Counted from the stretch's first letter, positions 37,385 to 47,849 are shown. The stretch: DNA of 64,000 nt from Bacillus taeanensis (GCF_003318295.1 NZ_QOCW01000001.1:372001-436000), one strand, 5' to 3'. A program made the numbers and translations. Notes: generated from the letters alone by a model not told the origin.

Positions 37385-38269
37385 ATGAACTTTGGACAAC
37401 TGCTTACAGCCATGGTGACGCCTTTTAATGAGCAAGGAGAAATCGACTTTAATGAAACAACTAACTTAGTAAACCATTTGATTGAGAATGGTTCAGACGG
37501 ACTTGTTGTCGCAGGCACAACAGGAGAGTCGCCAACCTTAACATCTGAGGAAAAGTTAGCCCTGTTTCGTCATGTTGTTAAAGTTGTTGACGGACGCGTT
37601 TCAATTATTGCTGGTACTGGGAGCAACAATACAAAAGCAAGTATAGAGTTTACAAAAAAGGTAGAAGAAATTGGTGTAGATGGTGTCATGATTGTTGCCC
37701 CTTACTATAATAAGCCGAATCAAAAAGGGTTGTATGAACATTTTAAGGCAATTGCGGCTGAAACATCTCTTCCTGTCATGATATATAATATTCCAGGGCG
37801 TACATCTGTGAACATGACAGCAGAAACAATTATTGAACTCTCTAAAATTAAAAATATTGTGTCTGTAAAGGAATCAAGTGGAGACCTTGATCAAATGAGT
37901 GAAATTATTGAACATGCCGAAGAAGGTTTTACATTATACAGTGGCGATGATGGATTAGCATTACCAGTTCTTTCAATTGGAGGACAAGGTGTTATTTCAG
38001 TAGCATCCCATGTAGTAGGTTCAGAAATGAAACAAATGATCAAACTGTATAGCGAGGGACAAATTCAAAAAGCAGCTTCCCTTCATCGTAAGTTACTTCC
38101 TGTTATGAATGAACTGTTTAAGCATCCTAATCCTATTCCTGTAAAAGCTGCGCTTGCATTAGATAGTATTAAAGTAGGTTCTGTTCGTTTGCCTCTTGTC
38201 CCGGTAGATGATGAAGCATGTCAATCTATTTCTCAGTGCTTAGAGGATTTTCGTTTGCAAGTTAAATAA
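37385..38269 (+). CDS. dapA: 4-hydroxy-tetrahydrodipicolinate synthase
   Basis: A 294-residue TIM-barrel enzyme of the DapA/NAL family that condenses aspartate semialdehyde with pyruvate. Key motifs are GTTGESPTL, YNIPGRTSVNM and the Schiff-base lysine in VSVKESSGDL. Start ATG is behind aaggagctgg. No terminator separates it from lysC (126 bases), so it is probably controlled by the lysine riboswitch too. In B. subtilis dapA sits in a different cluster (asd-dapG-dapA), so this location is a difference and a second copy elsewhere is possible. Confidence 0.92.
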   Translation: MNFGQLLTAMVTPFNEQGEIDFNETTNLVNHLIENGSDGLVVAGTTGESPTLTSEEKLALFRHVVKVVDGRVSIIAGTGSNNTKASIEFTKKVEEIGVDGVMIVAPYYNKPNQKGLYEHFKAIAAETSLPVMIYNIPGRTSVNMTAETIIELSKIKNIVSVKESSGDLDQMSEIIEHAEEGFTLYSGDDGLALPVLSIGGQGVISVASHVVGSEMKQMIKLYSEGQIQKAASLHRKLLPVMNELFKHPNPIPVKAALALDSIKVGSVRLPLVPVDDEACQSISQCLEDFRLQVK

Positions 38270-38305
38270 AGAAGACTAATTTTTAAATTAGTCTTCTTTA
38301 TTTAT
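38268..38305. terminator. Bidirectional terminator between dapA and yslB
   Basis: Perfect arms aaagaagactaattt / aaattagtcttcttt with flanking A and T runs. Confidence 0.9.
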
Positions 38306-38313
38306 TAGAACTA

Positions 38314-38730
38314 TTATTTTGTTACAGCTTCATCTTTTCGATCAGATTTAACAATAAATTGCATCGCTTTACGCTTGGGCTGTTCAAAGGTTTCTGTCAT
38401 GAAATTGGTTTGCTGCTGGATTTGTTCAGCTAAAAAGCCAGCTTCTAACTTGAATGAACTGTTTTCGAATTTAGGAATAAACTCAAAATGTTTTTCTTGT
38501 TTTTTATCTTTCGTGAGGTGCAGTTCACCCCAAGCTGCTTTTTCAAAAAAGTGAGTAATGTCCTCTATTGTTTGAAGTGGAAATTTTCTTGCTAATGCTT
38601 TTCCAGCCCAATATAAAATTGCTTCTTGTTCTTTTCCAAGAAGTTCAGGAATTAATTCGTTTCGTAAGATCTTATAAGCAAATGAAGATATCATTTCTGT
38701 TTCAGTATTGCTTTGTTTTTGATCATTCAT
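38314..38730 (-). CDS. yslB: YslB family protein (DUF2507)
   Basis: A 138-residue soluble protein of the DUF2507/YslB family, with IPELLGKEQEAILYWAGKALARKFP and a V4R-like alpha/beta pattern. Function is unknown. ATG 38730 is chosen because ggggga lies 9 bases upstream on the minus strand; longer in-frame starts include that site. It lies between the lysC region and sdhCAB, as in B. subtilis. Confidence 0.82.
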   Translation of the reverse strand: MNDQKQSNTETEMISSFAYKILRNELIPELLGKEQEAILYWAGKALARKFPLQTIEDITHFFEKAAWGELHLTKDKKQEKHFEFIPKFENSSFKLEAGFLAEQIQQQTNFMTETFEQPKRKAMQFIVKSDRKDEAVTK

Positions 38731-38891
38731 TGTGATGCATCCCCCATTTCTGCATTTCACTTTATTATAGCGATAAAAGCAAAATTCATCTAGAGCTCTA
38801 AATAAATGTGAAAAAGTAAGTATGCAGGATCAATCCATCAAAAATATTTAAAAAACGTCTAAAATTCAGAATAAGTGATGTACGCGTTTTC

Positions 38892-38920
38892 TTGACGGTA
38901 ATAATTGAGGGGAGTACAAT
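38892..38920 (+). promoter_or_regulatory. SigA promoter of sdhCAB
   Basis: TTGACG (38892-38897), a 17-base spacer and TACAAT (38915-38920). About 110 bases of leader follow before sdhC. The 306-base interval from yslB to sdhC holds only this promoter and the leader; no terminator or ORF is seen in it. Confidence 0.75.
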
Positions 38921-39036
38921 AAACTTGTCAGATTTTATCGATTACATACAAAAAGAGTCAAAGGAAAGAGTAAAGCGGCAGCATTATTTTTAAAGGTTAA
39001 ACAACTTCATTTTCGTTAAAGGGGGCAAATAAAAAC

Positions 39037-39645
39037 ATGGCTGCAAGTCGCGATTACGTGAATCGAAAGCTTCATTCATTATTAGGCGTTATTCCACTAG
39101 GGGTCTTCTTGATCCAGCATTTAACAGTAAACCATTTCGCAACAAGAGGTGCAGAAGCATTTAATGCAGCGGCACATTTTATGGAAACTTTACCGTTTCG
39201 TTATGTGCTTGAGACATTAGTTATTTTTCTTCCGCTTTTATTTCATGGTATTTATGGTGTGTATATCTCTTTCCAAGCAAAAAACAATGTAAGTCGATAC
39301 GGGTATTTCCGTAATTTTATGTTTTTACTTCAGCGTATAACAGGAATTATTGCATTAATTTTTATTACATGGCATGTTTGGCAAACGCGCGTACAAGCGC
39401 AGTTTGGCGCGGATGTAAACTATGATATGATGGCAAATATTTTAGCTAGTCCGATTGCTGTTGTTTTATATTTAATTGGTGTTATTTCTGTGATTTTCCA
39501 CTTTTCAAATGGACTATGGTCTTTCTTTGTCAGCTGGGGACTTACAGTGACGCCTCGCTCTCAAAAACTATTTTCCTATGTCACAATGGCTATTTTTGTT
39601 GCGCTATCCATCGTAGGAATTCGAGCTATTTTCGCATTCATCTAA
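39037..39645 (+). CDS. sdhC: Succinate dehydrogenase cytochrome b558 subunit
   Basis: A 202-residue membrane anchor with five hydrophobic segments and the same length as B. subtilis SdhC. Histidines in LNRKLHSLLGVIPLG, IQHLTVNH, FHGIYGVYI and HFSNGLWSF fit the diheme, menaquinone-reactive Gram-positive type. It binds two hemes b and anchors the SdhAB catalytic subunits. Start ATG is behind aaaggggg. Confidence 0.95.
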   Translation: MAASRDYVNRKLHSLLGVIPLGVFLIQHLTVNHFATRGAEAFNAAAHFMETLPFRYVLETLVIFLPLLFHGIYGVYISFQAKNNVSRYGYFRNFMFLLQRITGIIALIFITWHVWQTRVQAQFGADVNYDMMANILASPIAVVLYLIGVISVIFHFSNGLWSFFVSWGLTVTPRSQKLFSYVTMAIFVALSIVGIRAIFAFI

Positions 39646-39681
39646 TTGAAGAACGAGTAGGTTCTAAGGGGGACTAGTATT

Positions 39682-41454
39682 ATGAGTAAAGAAAAAATCA
39701 TTGTGGTCGGCGGCGGCTTAGCAGGTTTAATGGCAACAATTAAAGCGGCCGAAGCAGGTGTAAATGTTGAATTGTTTTCTGTTGTACCAGTTAAACGTTC
39801 ACACTCCGTATGTGCGCAGGGCGGCATTAATGGTGCGGTTAATACAAAAGGTGAAGGGGATTCACCATGGATCCACTTTGATGATACCGTATATGGAGGA
39901 GACTTTCTTGCCAATCAGCCTCCAGTAAAAGCAATGTGTGAAGCAGCACCGGGGATTATTCATTTAATGGACCGGATGGGGGTTATGTTTAACCGTACTC
40001 CTGAAGGACTTTTAGATTTCCGCCGCTTTGGTGGAACACAGCATCACCGTACGGCCTTTGCTGGTGCAACAACAGGTCAGCAGTTATTATACGCGCTCGA
40101 TGAGCAGGTGCGTCGTCATGAAGTGTCAGGTCTTGTGACGAAATATGAAGGCTGGGAATTTCTTTCTGCGGTTGTTGATGATGAAGGCGTCTGCCGCGGC
40201 ATTACAGCGCAAGACTTAAAAACAACAGAAATTAAAACATTTGCAGGAGATGCTGTCATTATGGCAACAGGCGGCCCTGGAATTATCTTTGGTAAATCAA
40301 CAAACTCTGTCATTAATACAGGTTCTGCCGCGGCTGCCCTTTATCAGCAAGGTGTCACATATGCAAATGGAGAATTTATCCAAATTCATCCAACCGCGAT
40401 TCCAGGGGACGATAAGCTTCGTCTTATGAGTGAATCAGCGCGTGGTGAAGGTGGACGTGTCTGGACATATAAAGATGGAAAACCGTGGTACTTCCTTGAA
40501 GAAAAATATCCGGCTTATGGAAATCTTGTACCGCGTGATATTGCTACACGTGAAATTTTTGATGTTTGTGTCAACCAAAAGCATGGAATTAATGGCGAAA
40601 ATATGGTGTACTTAGATCTTTCCCATAAAGATGCGAAAGAACTCGACATTAAACTTGGCGGGATTATTGAAATCTATGAAAAATTTGTAGGGGAAGACCC
40701 GCGTAAAGTGCCGATGAAAATCTTCCCTGCTGTTCACTATTCAATGGGTGGAATGTGGATTGATTATAATCAAATGACAAATATTCCAGGTCTTTTTGCG
40801 GCGGGCGAATGTGATTATTCACAGCACGGTGCCAATCGTTTAGGGGCAAACTCATTGCTTTCAGCTATTTACGGCGGAATGGTTGCCGGACCAAATGCGG
40901 TTCAGTATATTAAGGGTCTTGAAAAATCGAGTGAAGATATTTCAAGTACAGTATTTGAACGTCAGCAGAAAAAAGAACAGGAAAAGCTTGATAACATCCT
41001 TGCGATGGATGGAAATGAAAATGCTTATGTTCTTCACAAAGAGCTTGGCGAATGGATGACCGATAATGTAACTGTTGTGCGTTATAATGATAAGCTGCTT
41101 CAAACCGATGAGAAAATTCAAGAGTTAATGGAGCGCTACAAAAAGATTAATATTAATGATACATCAAAATGGAGCAATCAAGGTCCTAGTTTTACGCGTC
41201 AGCTTTGGAATATGCTGCAGCTGGGACGCGTGATTACGCTTGGTGCTTATAACCGAAATGAAAGCCGCGGTGCCCATTACAAACCTGATTTCCCAGACCG
41301 TAATGACGAAGAGTGGTTAAAAACAACGATGGCTTCCTTTAATTCAGAGAAAAATGCACCAGAATTTTCATATGAAGAAGTAGACACATCGTTAATTCAA
41401 CCTCGTAAACGTGATTATACGAAAAAGTCTCAAGCCGCGGGGGGTAAAAAGTAA
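39682..41454 (+). CDS. sdhA: Succinate dehydrogenase flavoprotein subunit
   Basis: A 590-residue flavoprotein that oxidises succinate to fumarate. The FAD-binding motif VVGGGLAGLMATIKAAEAG is at the start, followed by the covalent-FAD histidine segment RSHSVCAQGGINGA and the active-site region SESARGEGGRV. GECDYSQHGANRLGANSLL is the FAD-binding C-terminal signature. The stop overlaps the sdhB start (taatg), so translation is coupled. Confidence 0.97.
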   Translation: MSKEKIIVVGGGLAGLMATIKAAEAGVNVELFSVVPVKRSHSVCAQGGINGAVNTKGEGDSPWIHFDDTVYGGDFLANQPPVKAMCEAAPGIIHLMDRMGVMFNRTPEGLLDFRRFGGTQHHRTAFAGATTGQQLLYALDEQVRRHEVSGLVTKYEGWEFLSAVVDDEGVCRGITAQDLKTTEIKTFAGDAVIMATGGPGIIFGKSTNSVINTGSAAAALYQQGVTYANGEFIQIHPTAIPGDDKLRLMSESARGEGGRVWTYKDGKPWYFLEEKYPAYGNLVPRDIATREIFDVCVNQKHGINGENMVYLDLSHKDAKELDIKLGGIIEIYEKFVGEDPRKVPMKIFPAVHYSMGGMWIDYNQMTNIPGLFAAGECDYSQHGANRLGANSLLSAIYGGMVAGPNAVQYIKGLEKSSEDISSTVFERQQKKEQEKLDNILAMDGNENAYVLHKELGEWMTDNVTVVRYNDKLLQTDEKIQELMERYKKININDTSKWSNQGPSFTRQLWNMLQLGRVITLGAYNRNESRGAHYKPDFPDRNDEEWLKTTMASFNSEKNAPEFSYEEVDTSLIQPRKRDYTKKSQAAGGKK

Positions 41455-42212
41455 TGAGTGAACAAAAGACCGTTAAATTTATTGTGACACGTCAAGATGG
41501 TACTGAATCGGCCCCTTATCAAGAAACATTTGAAATTCCATATCGTAAAAATATGAATGTGATCTCGGCATTAATGGAAATTCGCCGTAATCCTGTTAAT
41601 GATAAAGGGGAAAAAACCACGCCAATTCAATGGGATATGAACTGCCTTGAAGAAGTGTGTGGTGCTTGTTCAATGATTATTAACGGCAAACCACGCCAAT
41701 CCTGTACAGCGCTTGTTGATCAGCTTGAGCAGCCAGTGCGCCTTGAGCCGATGAGTACATTTCCAGTTGTTCGTGATTTAGTTGTTGACAGAAGTCGGAT
41801 GTTTGATGCCTTAAAGAAAGTAAAAGCATGGATTCCAATTGACGGAACTTATGATTTAGGACCAGGACCGCGTATGCCGGAGACAAAGCGTCAGTGGGCA
41901 TATGAATTATCCAAATGTATGACATGCGGCGTTTGTCTTGAAGCCTGTCCGAATGTAAACAGCCGTTCGGATTTTATCGGACCAGCACCGCTTTCACAAG
42001 TGCGTTTATTTAATGCCCATCCAACAGGAGAAATGCATAAAGAAGAGCGTTTAAACGCATTAATGGAAGATGGTGGTCTTGCAAACTGCGGAAACTCACA
42101 AAACTGTGTCCAGTCTTGTCCAAAAGGAATTCCATTAACAACATCAATTGCAGCATTAAACAGAGAAACAACACTGCAGTCATTTAAAAACTTTTTTGGC
42201 AGTGATAAATAG
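41454..42212 (+). CDS. sdhB: Succinate dehydrogenase iron-sulfur subunit
   Basis: A 252-residue electron-transfer subunit with three clusters: the 2Fe-2S site CLEEVCGAC with a later C (RQSC), the 4Fe-4S motif CMTCGVCLEACP and the 3Fe-4S region CGNSQNCVQSCP. It passes electrons from FAD in SdhA to heme in SdhC. It is the last gene of sdhCAB; a strong terminator follows. Confidence 0.97.
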   Translation: MSEQKTVKFIVTRQDGTESAPYQETFEIPYRKNMNVISALMEIRRNPVNDKGEKTTPIQWDMNCLEEVCGACSMIINGKPRQSCTALVDQLEQPVRLEPMSTFPVVRDLVVDRSRMFDALKKVKAWIPIDGTYDLGPGPRMPETKRQWAYELSKCMTCGVCLEACPNVNSRSDFIGPAPLSQVRLFNAHPTGEMHKEERLNALMEDGGLANCGNSQNCVQSCPKGIPLTTSIAALNRETTLQSFKNFFGSDK

Positions 42213-42217
42213 TTTTT

Positions 42218-42252
42218 AGGATCTCTTCTAAAATTAGAAGAGATCCTTTTTA
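42218..42252 (+). terminator. Terminator of sdhCAB
   Basis: Perfect stem aggatctcttcta / tagaagagatcct with a T run. Confidence 0.92.
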
Positions 42253-42299
42253 TTGTTCATAAATAATTTCTTTTTTTAAAGAGATATGTGTTATATAGT

Positions 42300-42328
42300 A
42301 ACAGCCTTTGTTGTTATAACATATGATA
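42300..42328 (+). promoter_or_regulatory. Sigma-K promoter of gerE
   Basis: AACA (42300-42303), a 16-base spacer and CATATGATA (42320-42328) fit the sigma-K consensus (MACM, then CATAnnnTA). gerE is a mother-cell sigma-K gene in B. subtilis. Confidence 0.7.
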
Positions 42329-42390
42329 CATTAGACTAAATGTTTCCATAACGAAGACAGCTCTTTAGCCCTAGCAAGGAGGGTGGAGTA

Positions 42391-42615
42391 GTGAAGGGTA
42401 ATCGCTATCGACCAAAACCGCTTTTAACGAAAAGAGAACGAGAAGTTTTTGAGCTGTTAGTACAAGATAAGACGACAAAAGACATCGCTGAAGAGTTGTT
42501 TATCAGTGAAAAGACAGTAAGGAACCATATTTCAAATACAATGCAAAAGCTTGGAGTAAAGGGGCGCTCCCAGGCGGTTGTAGAATTATTAAGACTGGGA
42601 GAATTAGAAATTTAA
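42391..42615 (+). CDS. gerE: Spore-coat regulator GerE (LuxR-type HTH)
   Basis: A 74-residue protein consisting of a LuxR/FixJ helix-turn-helix alone (LLTKREREVFELLVQDKTTK, then IAEELFISEKTVRNHISNTM). It has the same size as B. subtilis GerE, the late mother-cell regulator that adjusts sigma-K-dependent spore-coat genes. GTG start is behind aaggagggtgg. Position after sdhB is as in B. subtilis. Confidence 0.96.
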   Translation: MKGNRYRPKPLLTKREREVFELLVQDKTTKDIAEELFISEKTVRNHISNTMQKLGVKGRSQAVVELLRLGELEI

Positions 42616-42650
42616 GAGACTCCGGCATACTGCCGGGGTTTCTTAAATTT
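42613..42650 (+). terminator. Terminator of gerE
   Basis: Hairpin agagactccggca / tgccggggtttct (two wobble positions) followed by a T-containing stretch. Confidence 0.65.
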
Positions 42651-42665
42651 AGGCAATAATTTAAA

Positions 42666-42695
42666 TTGACGATTTAGCCTTTTTTCCGTTATGAT
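42666..42695 (+). promoter_or_regulatory. SigA promoter of glcT
   Basis: TTGACG (42666-42671), 18-base spacer, TATGAT (42690-42695). Confidence 0.62.
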
Positions 42696-42736
42696 TATAG
42701 ACATCAATGAAACCGTTTTTAGCAAGGAGCAAGCAG

Positions 42737-43576
42737 ATGTTCAAACAACCTTTTGAAATAAAAAAAGCATTAAACAACAATGTTGTTATTGCAATTCAGG
42801 AAGAGACAGAAGTTGTATTGATTGGAAAAGGAATTGGTTTTGGGAAGAAAAAAGGGGATACAATTGAACAAGACAAAGTGGACAAATGCTTTGTGTTAAT
42901 AAATAGCAATGAGCAAGAACAGTATAAACAGCTGCTTTATCAAGTAGATGAAGAGTTTATCGGTGTAATGAATGATGCTGTTCGACTGATCGAGAGGAAA
43001 CTTCAATCCTCTCTTAATGAACATATTCATGTTGCTTTAACTGATCATATATCCTTTGCTGTAAATCGGCTCCGTAATGGCTTAGATATAAAAAATCCTT
43101 TTCTTATTGAAACGCAAACTCTTTATCCGGATGAGTATACGGTAGCAGAAGAAGTAGTTGAACTTGTAAATAGAAAATTAAATATTGAGCTTGCAGAAGG
43201 GGAAATTGGTTTTGTAACGTTACATATTCATAGTGCGGTTACGGACCAGCATGTTTCTGATATTAATAAACATTCTAGGTTAATTAGTACAATGATTAAG
43301 ATGATTGAGGAGTCTTTAGAAATTATAATTAATCGTGAAAGTATTAATTATTTACGACTTGTTCGCCACTTGCGTCATGCGATAGAAAGAATTCAACATG
43401 AGGAACAAGTAGAGCAGCAAGAAAAATTAGCAAATGTATTGAAAAAAGAATACCCAATATGCTATAATTTATCATGGAAGTTAATAAAAGTCATGCAGCA
43501 AGTTTTACAAAAGCCGATCTCAGATGCAGAGGCTGTTTATTTAACGATGCATCTGCAAAGGCTTTCTCCAAAATAG
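42737..43576 (+). CDS. glcT: BglG-family transcription antiterminator GlcT
   Basis: A 279-residue antiterminator with an N-terminal RNA-binding CAT domain (FEIKKALNNNVVIAI, GKGIGFGKKKGD) and two PTS-regulation domains carrying conserved histidines (ALTDHISFAVNR, VTLHIHSAV, LRLVRHLRHAIERI, YLTMHLQR). In the presence of glucose it binds the RAT ahead of ptsG and prevents termination. When glucose is absent it is inactivated through phosphorylation by EII-Glc. ATG 42737 is 7 bases after AAGGAG; the ATG at 42707 lacks a site. Confidence 0.93.
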   Translation: MFKQPFEIKKALNNNVVIAIQEETEVVLIGKGIGFGKKKGDTIEQDKVDKCFVLINSNEQEQYKQLLYQVDEEFIGVMNDAVRLIERKLQSSLNEHIHVALTDHISFAVNRLRNGLDIKNPFLIETQTLYPDEYTVAEEVVELVNRKLNIELAEGEIGFVTLHIHSAVTDQHVSDINKHSRLISTMIKMIEESLEIIINRESINYLRLVRHLRHAIERIQHEEQVEQQEKLANVLKKEYPICYNLSWKLIKVMQQVLQKPISDAEAVYLTMHLQRLSPK

Positions 43577-43596
43577 AATAATAGTCATTATTCTTT

Positions 43597-43720
43597 ACGT
43601 GTTACTGATACGATCAGGCATGAGTGAAGAAAAATGTGTATGTTTGTAAATTATGGGTATACTACACTCAGTAATTTACTTGTGTTAAACATACATATTT
43701 TTCCGCTCATGCCTTTTTTG
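43597..43720 (+). promoter_or_regulatory. RAT antiterminator and overlapping terminator of ptsGHI (GlcT target)
   Basis: The RAT-like sequence tacgtgttactgatacgatc (from about 43596) runs into the 5' arm of a long terminator. In the terminator, ggcatgag and a gaaaaatgtgtatgtttg arm (43618-43646) pair with aaacatacatatttttc and ctcatgcc (43687-43713), followed by six T. The RAT closely resembles the B. subtilis ptsG element bound by GlcT. Confidence 0.88.
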
Positions 43721-43764
43721 TTGCCTGACAAATAAATTTATGTAAAAAAGAAAGGGGTCTCATA

Positions 43765-45789
43765 ATGTTTAAAAATCTATTTGGTGTTTTACAAAGAATT
43801 GGTAAAGCATTAATGCTTCCTGTAGCGATTTTACCAGCGGCAGGATTACTGCTCGCATTCGGTAACTTATTTCAAAATCCAGCATTTTTAGATCGCGCAG
43901 CTTTCTTAAATGCAGATTGGGTACAGCTTATTGCTCAAGTAATGGAACAAGCGGGTGGAATTGTTTTCTCTAATCTCGCCTTGCTGTTTGCTGTTGGGGT
44001 AGCTGTTGGTTTAGCTGATGGTGACGGTGTTGCCGGTTTAGCTGCGATTATCGGTTTTCTAATTATGAATATTACAATGGGTGTATTAAAAGGTATTACC
44101 CCAGAACTTGTTGCAGATAATCAAGCTTATGCAAATGTATTAGGAATTCCAACACTGCAAACGGGTGTTTTTGGCGGTGTTATTGTCGGGGTTCTTGCTT
44201 CTTATATGTATAAAAAGTATTTCAATATTTCCCTTCCAGCTTATTTAGGATTTTTCGCAGGAAAGCGCTTCGTTCCAATTGCGACAGCAGCATCTGCAGT
44301 CCTATTAGGGGTTTTAATGATTTTTGTTTGGCCGCCAATTCAAGCGGGATTAAACGCTCTTTCACACAGCATGGTTGATTCAAAATCAGTCGCTGCGATA
44401 TTTATTTTTGGTCTTATTGAACGTGCATTAATTCCGTTTGGTTTACATCATATTTTCTATTCACCGTTTTGGTTTGAATTTGGACAATATGTCGATCAAG
44501 CCGGAGAAGTGGTTCGTGGTGATCAACGTATTTTCTTTGCACAGTTAAAAGATGGTGTTGATTTTACAGCAGGTGCGTTTATGACAGGGAAGTTTCCGTT
44601 TATGATGTTTGGTCTTCCTGCTGCAGCACTTGCAATGTATCATGAAGCGCGTCCTGAAAGAAAAAAGGTTGTTGCAGGTATTTTGGGTTCTGCAGCATTA
44701 ACTTCTTTCTTAACAGGAATTACAGAACCGATTGAGTTTACATTTTTATTTGTTGCACCTGTATTGTTTGCAATTCATGCTGTATTTGCAGGATTATCTT
44801 TTGCAATTATGGATATTTTAAATGTAAAAATTGGAATGACGTTCTCTGGTGGGGTTATTGACTTCTTGCTGTTTGGTGTGCTGCCAAATCGTACAGACTG
44901 GTGGCTTGTTATTCCGGTAGGTCTTGCATTATCAGTTATTTATTACTTCGGTTTCCGTTTTGCGATTCGTAAGTTTAACTTAAAAACGCCTGGACGTGAA
45001 GATGAAACAGAAGATGTGACTGGTGAAGAAGGTCAAGGTGGAGAACTAGCGGAAAACATTCTTGAAGCGCTTGGCGGATCTGAAAATATTGCTAATTTAG
45101 ATGCTTGTATTACGCGATTACGTGTTTCTGTAAATGACAAAAATCAAGTTGATAAAAACCGTTTGAAAAAATTAGGTGCATCAGGAGTACTTGAAGTTGG
45201 AAATAATATTCAAGCGATCTTTGGACCGCAGTCTGACCAAATTAAAGGCCAAATTAAGGATGTAATGTCTGGAAAGAAGCCTCGTACTATAAAAGAAGAA
45301 CCAAAAACGACTGCAGCAGCAGATGTAACTAAAAAAGTTTCAATTGCCTCCCCATTAACAGGGAAGATCATGCCGATTTCTGAAGTTCCAGACGAAGTAT
45401 TTTCTGGGAAAATGATGGGTGACGGTTTTGCAGTAGAACCTACTGGAAATAGTGTTGTTTCTCCAGTAGATGGAAAAATTATTAATGTATTTCCGACAAA
45501 ACATGCGATTGGAATCGAGTCAAAAGAAGGTCGTGAAATCTTAATTCATTTTGGAATTGACACTGTTAATTTAAAAGGTGAAGGCTTTGACGTTTTTGTT
45601 GAACAAGGTGATGAAGTAAAACAAGGTCAAGAATTAATGAAAGTTAACTTAGAGTATATTAAAGAAAACGCCAAATCAACAGTGACGCCTATTGTATTCA
45701 CAAACTTGCAAGATGGCGAAAAAATTGTGTTAAATAAAAAAGGTGCTGTAGAAAAAGGCGAAGTAGAAATAGTAGCAATTGATAAATAA
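43765..45789 (+). CDS. ptsG: Glucose-specific PTS enzyme EIICBA
   Basis: A 674-residue three-domain glucose permease. The N-terminal EIIC channel (about 1-410) has many membrane segments and the [13 protein letters not shown] signature. The EIIB domain carries the phospho-cysteine in [13 protein letters not shown]. The C-terminal EIIA domain carries the phospho-histidine in [14 protein letters not shown]. It imports and phosphorylates glucose, and feeds back on GlcT. Start ATG behind aaagaaagggg; it heads ptsGHI as in B. subtilis. Confidence 0.97.
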   Translation: MFKNLFGVLQRIGKALMLPVAILPAAGLLLAFGNLFQNPAFLDRAAFLNADWVQLIAQVMEQAGGIVFSNLALLFAVGVAVGLADGDGVAGLAAIIGFLIMNITMGVLKGITPELVADNQAYANVLGIPTLQTGVFGGVIVGVLASYMYKKYFNISLPAYLGFFAGKRFVPIATAASAVLLGVLMIFVWPPIQAGLNALSHSMVDSKSVAAIFIFGLIERALIPFGLHHIFYSPFWFEFGQYVDQAGEVVRGDQRIFFAQLKDGVDFTAGAFMTGKFPFMMFGLPAAALAMYHEARPERKKVVAGILGSAALTSFLTGITEPIEFTFLFVAPVLFAIHAVFAGLSFAIMDILNVKIGMTFSGGVIDFLLFGVLPNRTDWWLVIPVGLALSVIYYFGFRFAIRKFNLKTPGREDETEDVTGEEGQGGELAENILEALGGSENIANLDACITRLRVSVNDKNQVDKNRLKKLGASGVLEVGNNIQAIFGPQSDQIKGQIKDVMSGKKPRTIKEEPKTTAAADVTKKVSIASPLTGKIMPISEVPDEVFSGKMMGDGFAVEPTGNSVVSPVDGKIINVFPTKHAIGIESKEGREILIHFGIDTVNLKGEGFDVFVEQGDEVKQGQELMKVNLEYIKENAKSTVTPIVFTNLQDGEKIVLNKKGAVEKGEVEIVAIDK

Positions 45790-45864
45790 ATGAAAACATG
45801 GTAAAGTATTTTCTGTTTAATAATTTAAAAAATTAAAATGCATTTAATAAAGGAGAGGTTTTAC

Positions 45865-46131
45865 ATGGCACAAAAAACATTTAAAGTAACAGCAGATTCA
45901 GGTATTCATGCACGTCCAGCAACACAACTTGTTAACAAAGCAGGACAATTTTCATCTGATATTACTCTTCAGTACAAAGAAAAGTCTGTAAACTTAAAGT
46001 CCATTATGGGTGTTATGTCACTTGGTATTCCTAGCGGGGTTGAAGTTACAATTGCTGCAGAAGGTAATGATGCAGACGAAGCAATTGCAGCTCTTGACGA
46101 AGTTATGAAAAATGAAGGGCTTGGCGAGTAA
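45865..46131 (+). CDS. ptsH: Phosphocarrier protein HPr
   Basis: An 88-residue HPr with phospho-His15 (GIHARPAT) and regulatory Ser46 ([12 protein letters not shown]), the HPr kinase site used for CcpA-mediated catabolite repression in Firmicutes. ATG 45865 follows AAAGGAGAGG; the upstream in-frame ATG at 45838 is not conserved. The stop overlaps the ptsI start (taatg). Confidence 0.97.
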   Translation: MAQKTFKVTADSGIHARPATQLVNKAGQFSSDITLQYKEKSVNLKSIMGVMSLGIPSGVEVTIAAEGNDADEAIAALDEVMKNEGLGE

Positions 46132-47846
46132 TGTCTATTAATATTACAGGAATTGGCGCTTCTTCAGGTATCGCAATTGCCAAAGCATTTGTTCTTGAAA
46201 ATCCTGAACTTGAAATTGAAACAAAAAAGGTTCAAAGTGCAGATGAAGAAATCGAGCGTTTAGAATCTGCTCTTAAGCAATCAAGACAAGAGCTTGAAGC
46301 AATTAAAGAACATACAGAAAAAGAATTAGGCGAAGATAAAGCAGAGATTTTTGCAGCGCATTTACTAGTGCTGCAGGATCCTGAGCTTGTTGACACAGTA
46401 AAAGATAAAATTAAAACAGAACAAATCAATGCAGAAAGTGCGCTAAATGATGTATCAAGCATGTTTATTACGATGTTTGAACAAATGGACAACGAATATA
46501 TGAAAGAAAGAGCTGCCGATATTCGTGACGTGTCCAAGCGTGTTCTTGCTCATTTATTAGGCGTAACATTTGCATCTCCTGCTTCAATCACTGAAGAAGT
46601 GATTATTATTGCGGAAGACTTAACACCATCTGATACAGCACAGCTAAATCGTAAATATGTAAAAGGCTTTGCAACCGATATTGGTGGGCGTACTTCACAC
46701 TCAGCGATTATGTCTCGTTCAATGGAGATTCCAGCCGTTGTTGGAACAAAATCCGTTACGGAACAAATCAAAGCTGATACACTTGTCATCATTGATGGAT
46801 TAGATGGACATGTGATTGTTGATCCTTCAGAAGAAGAAATCGCACAGTATAACAAAAAGAAAGAACAATTTGAAGCGCAAAAAGCAGAATGGGCGAAGCT
46901 TGTAAACGAGCCGTCTGTAACGAAAGACGATCATCATGTGGAACTTGCTGCAAATATCGGAACACCTGATGATGTAAAAGGTGTCATTGAAAATGGTGCA
47001 GAAGGCGTTGGTTTATACCGCACGGAGTTTTTATACATGGGACGTAATGAACTGCCAACAGAGGACGAGCAGTTTGAAGCGTATAAAACGGTTCTTGAAA
47101 AAATGGAAGGAAAGCCAGTTGTTATTCGTACGTTAGATATTGGCGGCGACAAAGAGCTTCCATATTTAAACCTTCCAAAAGAAATGAACCCATTTTTAGG
47201 GTTCCGTGCGATCCGTCTTTGTTTAGAAGAGCAGGATATTTTCCGTACACAGCTTCGCGCACTGCTTCGCGCGAGCACATTTGGGAATTTAAAAGTCATG
47301 TTCCCGATGATTGCAACGCTTGATGAATTTAGACAAGCAAAAGCGATTTTGCTTGAAGAAAAGGACAAGCTTGTAAGTGAAGGTGTGCAGGTTTCTGATG
47401 AGATTGAAGTAGGCATGATGGTTGAAATTCCATCAACAGCTGTAATGGCTGATCAGTTTGCGAAAGAAGTTGATTTCTTCAGCATTGGAACAAATGATTT
47501 AATTCAATATACAATGGCAAGCGACCGTATGAATGAAAAAGTTTCATACCTTTACCAGCCATACAACCCGGCAATTTTACGCCTTGTCAATATGGTTGTA
47601 AAAGCTGCTCATAAAGAAGGAAAATGGGCTGGTATGTGCGGTGAAATGGCAGGCGACTCAATCGCGATTCCAATTTTATTAGGGATCGGCTTAGATGAAT
47701 TCAGCATGAGTGCGACATCGATCCTTGCTGCACGCAGCCAAATTAGCAAGCTATCAAAGCAAGAAATTGAATCCCATATTGAAACAATCTTAAATCTGGG
47801 TACAACAGAAGAAGTTATTGAATTTGTAGAAAACAACTTTCAATAA
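46131..47846 (+). CDS. ptsI: PTS enzyme I (phosphoenolpyruvate-protein phosphotransferase)
   Basis: A 571-residue enzyme that passes phosphate from PEP to HPr. The N-terminal HPr-binding and phospho-histidine domain has [13 protein letters not shown] (active-site His). The C-terminal PEP-binding barrel has [27 protein letters not shown] and the catalytic cysteine region GMCGEMAGD. It is coupled to ptsH by a one-base overlap, and a terminator follows. Confidence 0.97.
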   Translation: MSINITGIGASSGIAIAKAFVLENPELEIETKKVQSADEEIERLESALKQSRQELEAIKEHTEKELGEDKAEIFAAHLLVLQDPELVDTVKDKIKTEQINAESALNDVSSMFITMFEQMDNEYMKERAADIRDVSKRVLAHLLGVTFASPASITEEVIIIAEDLTPSDTAQLNRKYVKGFATDIGGRTSHSAIMSRSMEIPAVVGTKSVTEQIKADTLVIIDGLDGHVIVDPSEEEIAQYNKKKEQFEAQKAEWAKLVNEPSVTKDDHHVELAANIGTPDDVKGVIENGAEGVGLYRTEFLYMGRNELPTEDEQFEAYKTVLEKMEGKPVVIRTLDIGGDKELPYLNLPKEMNPFLGFRAIRLCLEEQDIFRTQLRALLRASTFGNLKVMFPMIATLDEFRQAKAILLEEKDKLVSEGVQVSDEIEVGMMVEIPSTAVMADQFAKEVDFFSIGTNDLIQYTMASDRMNEKVSYLYQPYNPAILRLVNMVVKAAHKEGKWAGMCGEMAGDSIAIPILLGIGLDEFSMSATSILAARSQISKLSKQEIESHIETILNLGTTEEVIEFVENNFQ

Positions 47847-47849
47847 ACA

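Noticed and set aside
46934..47416. 160-codon minus-strand frame
   Set aside because: It lies wholly inside ptsI on the opposite strand, has Ser/Pro-rich composition typical of antisense shadows, and has no ribosome site.
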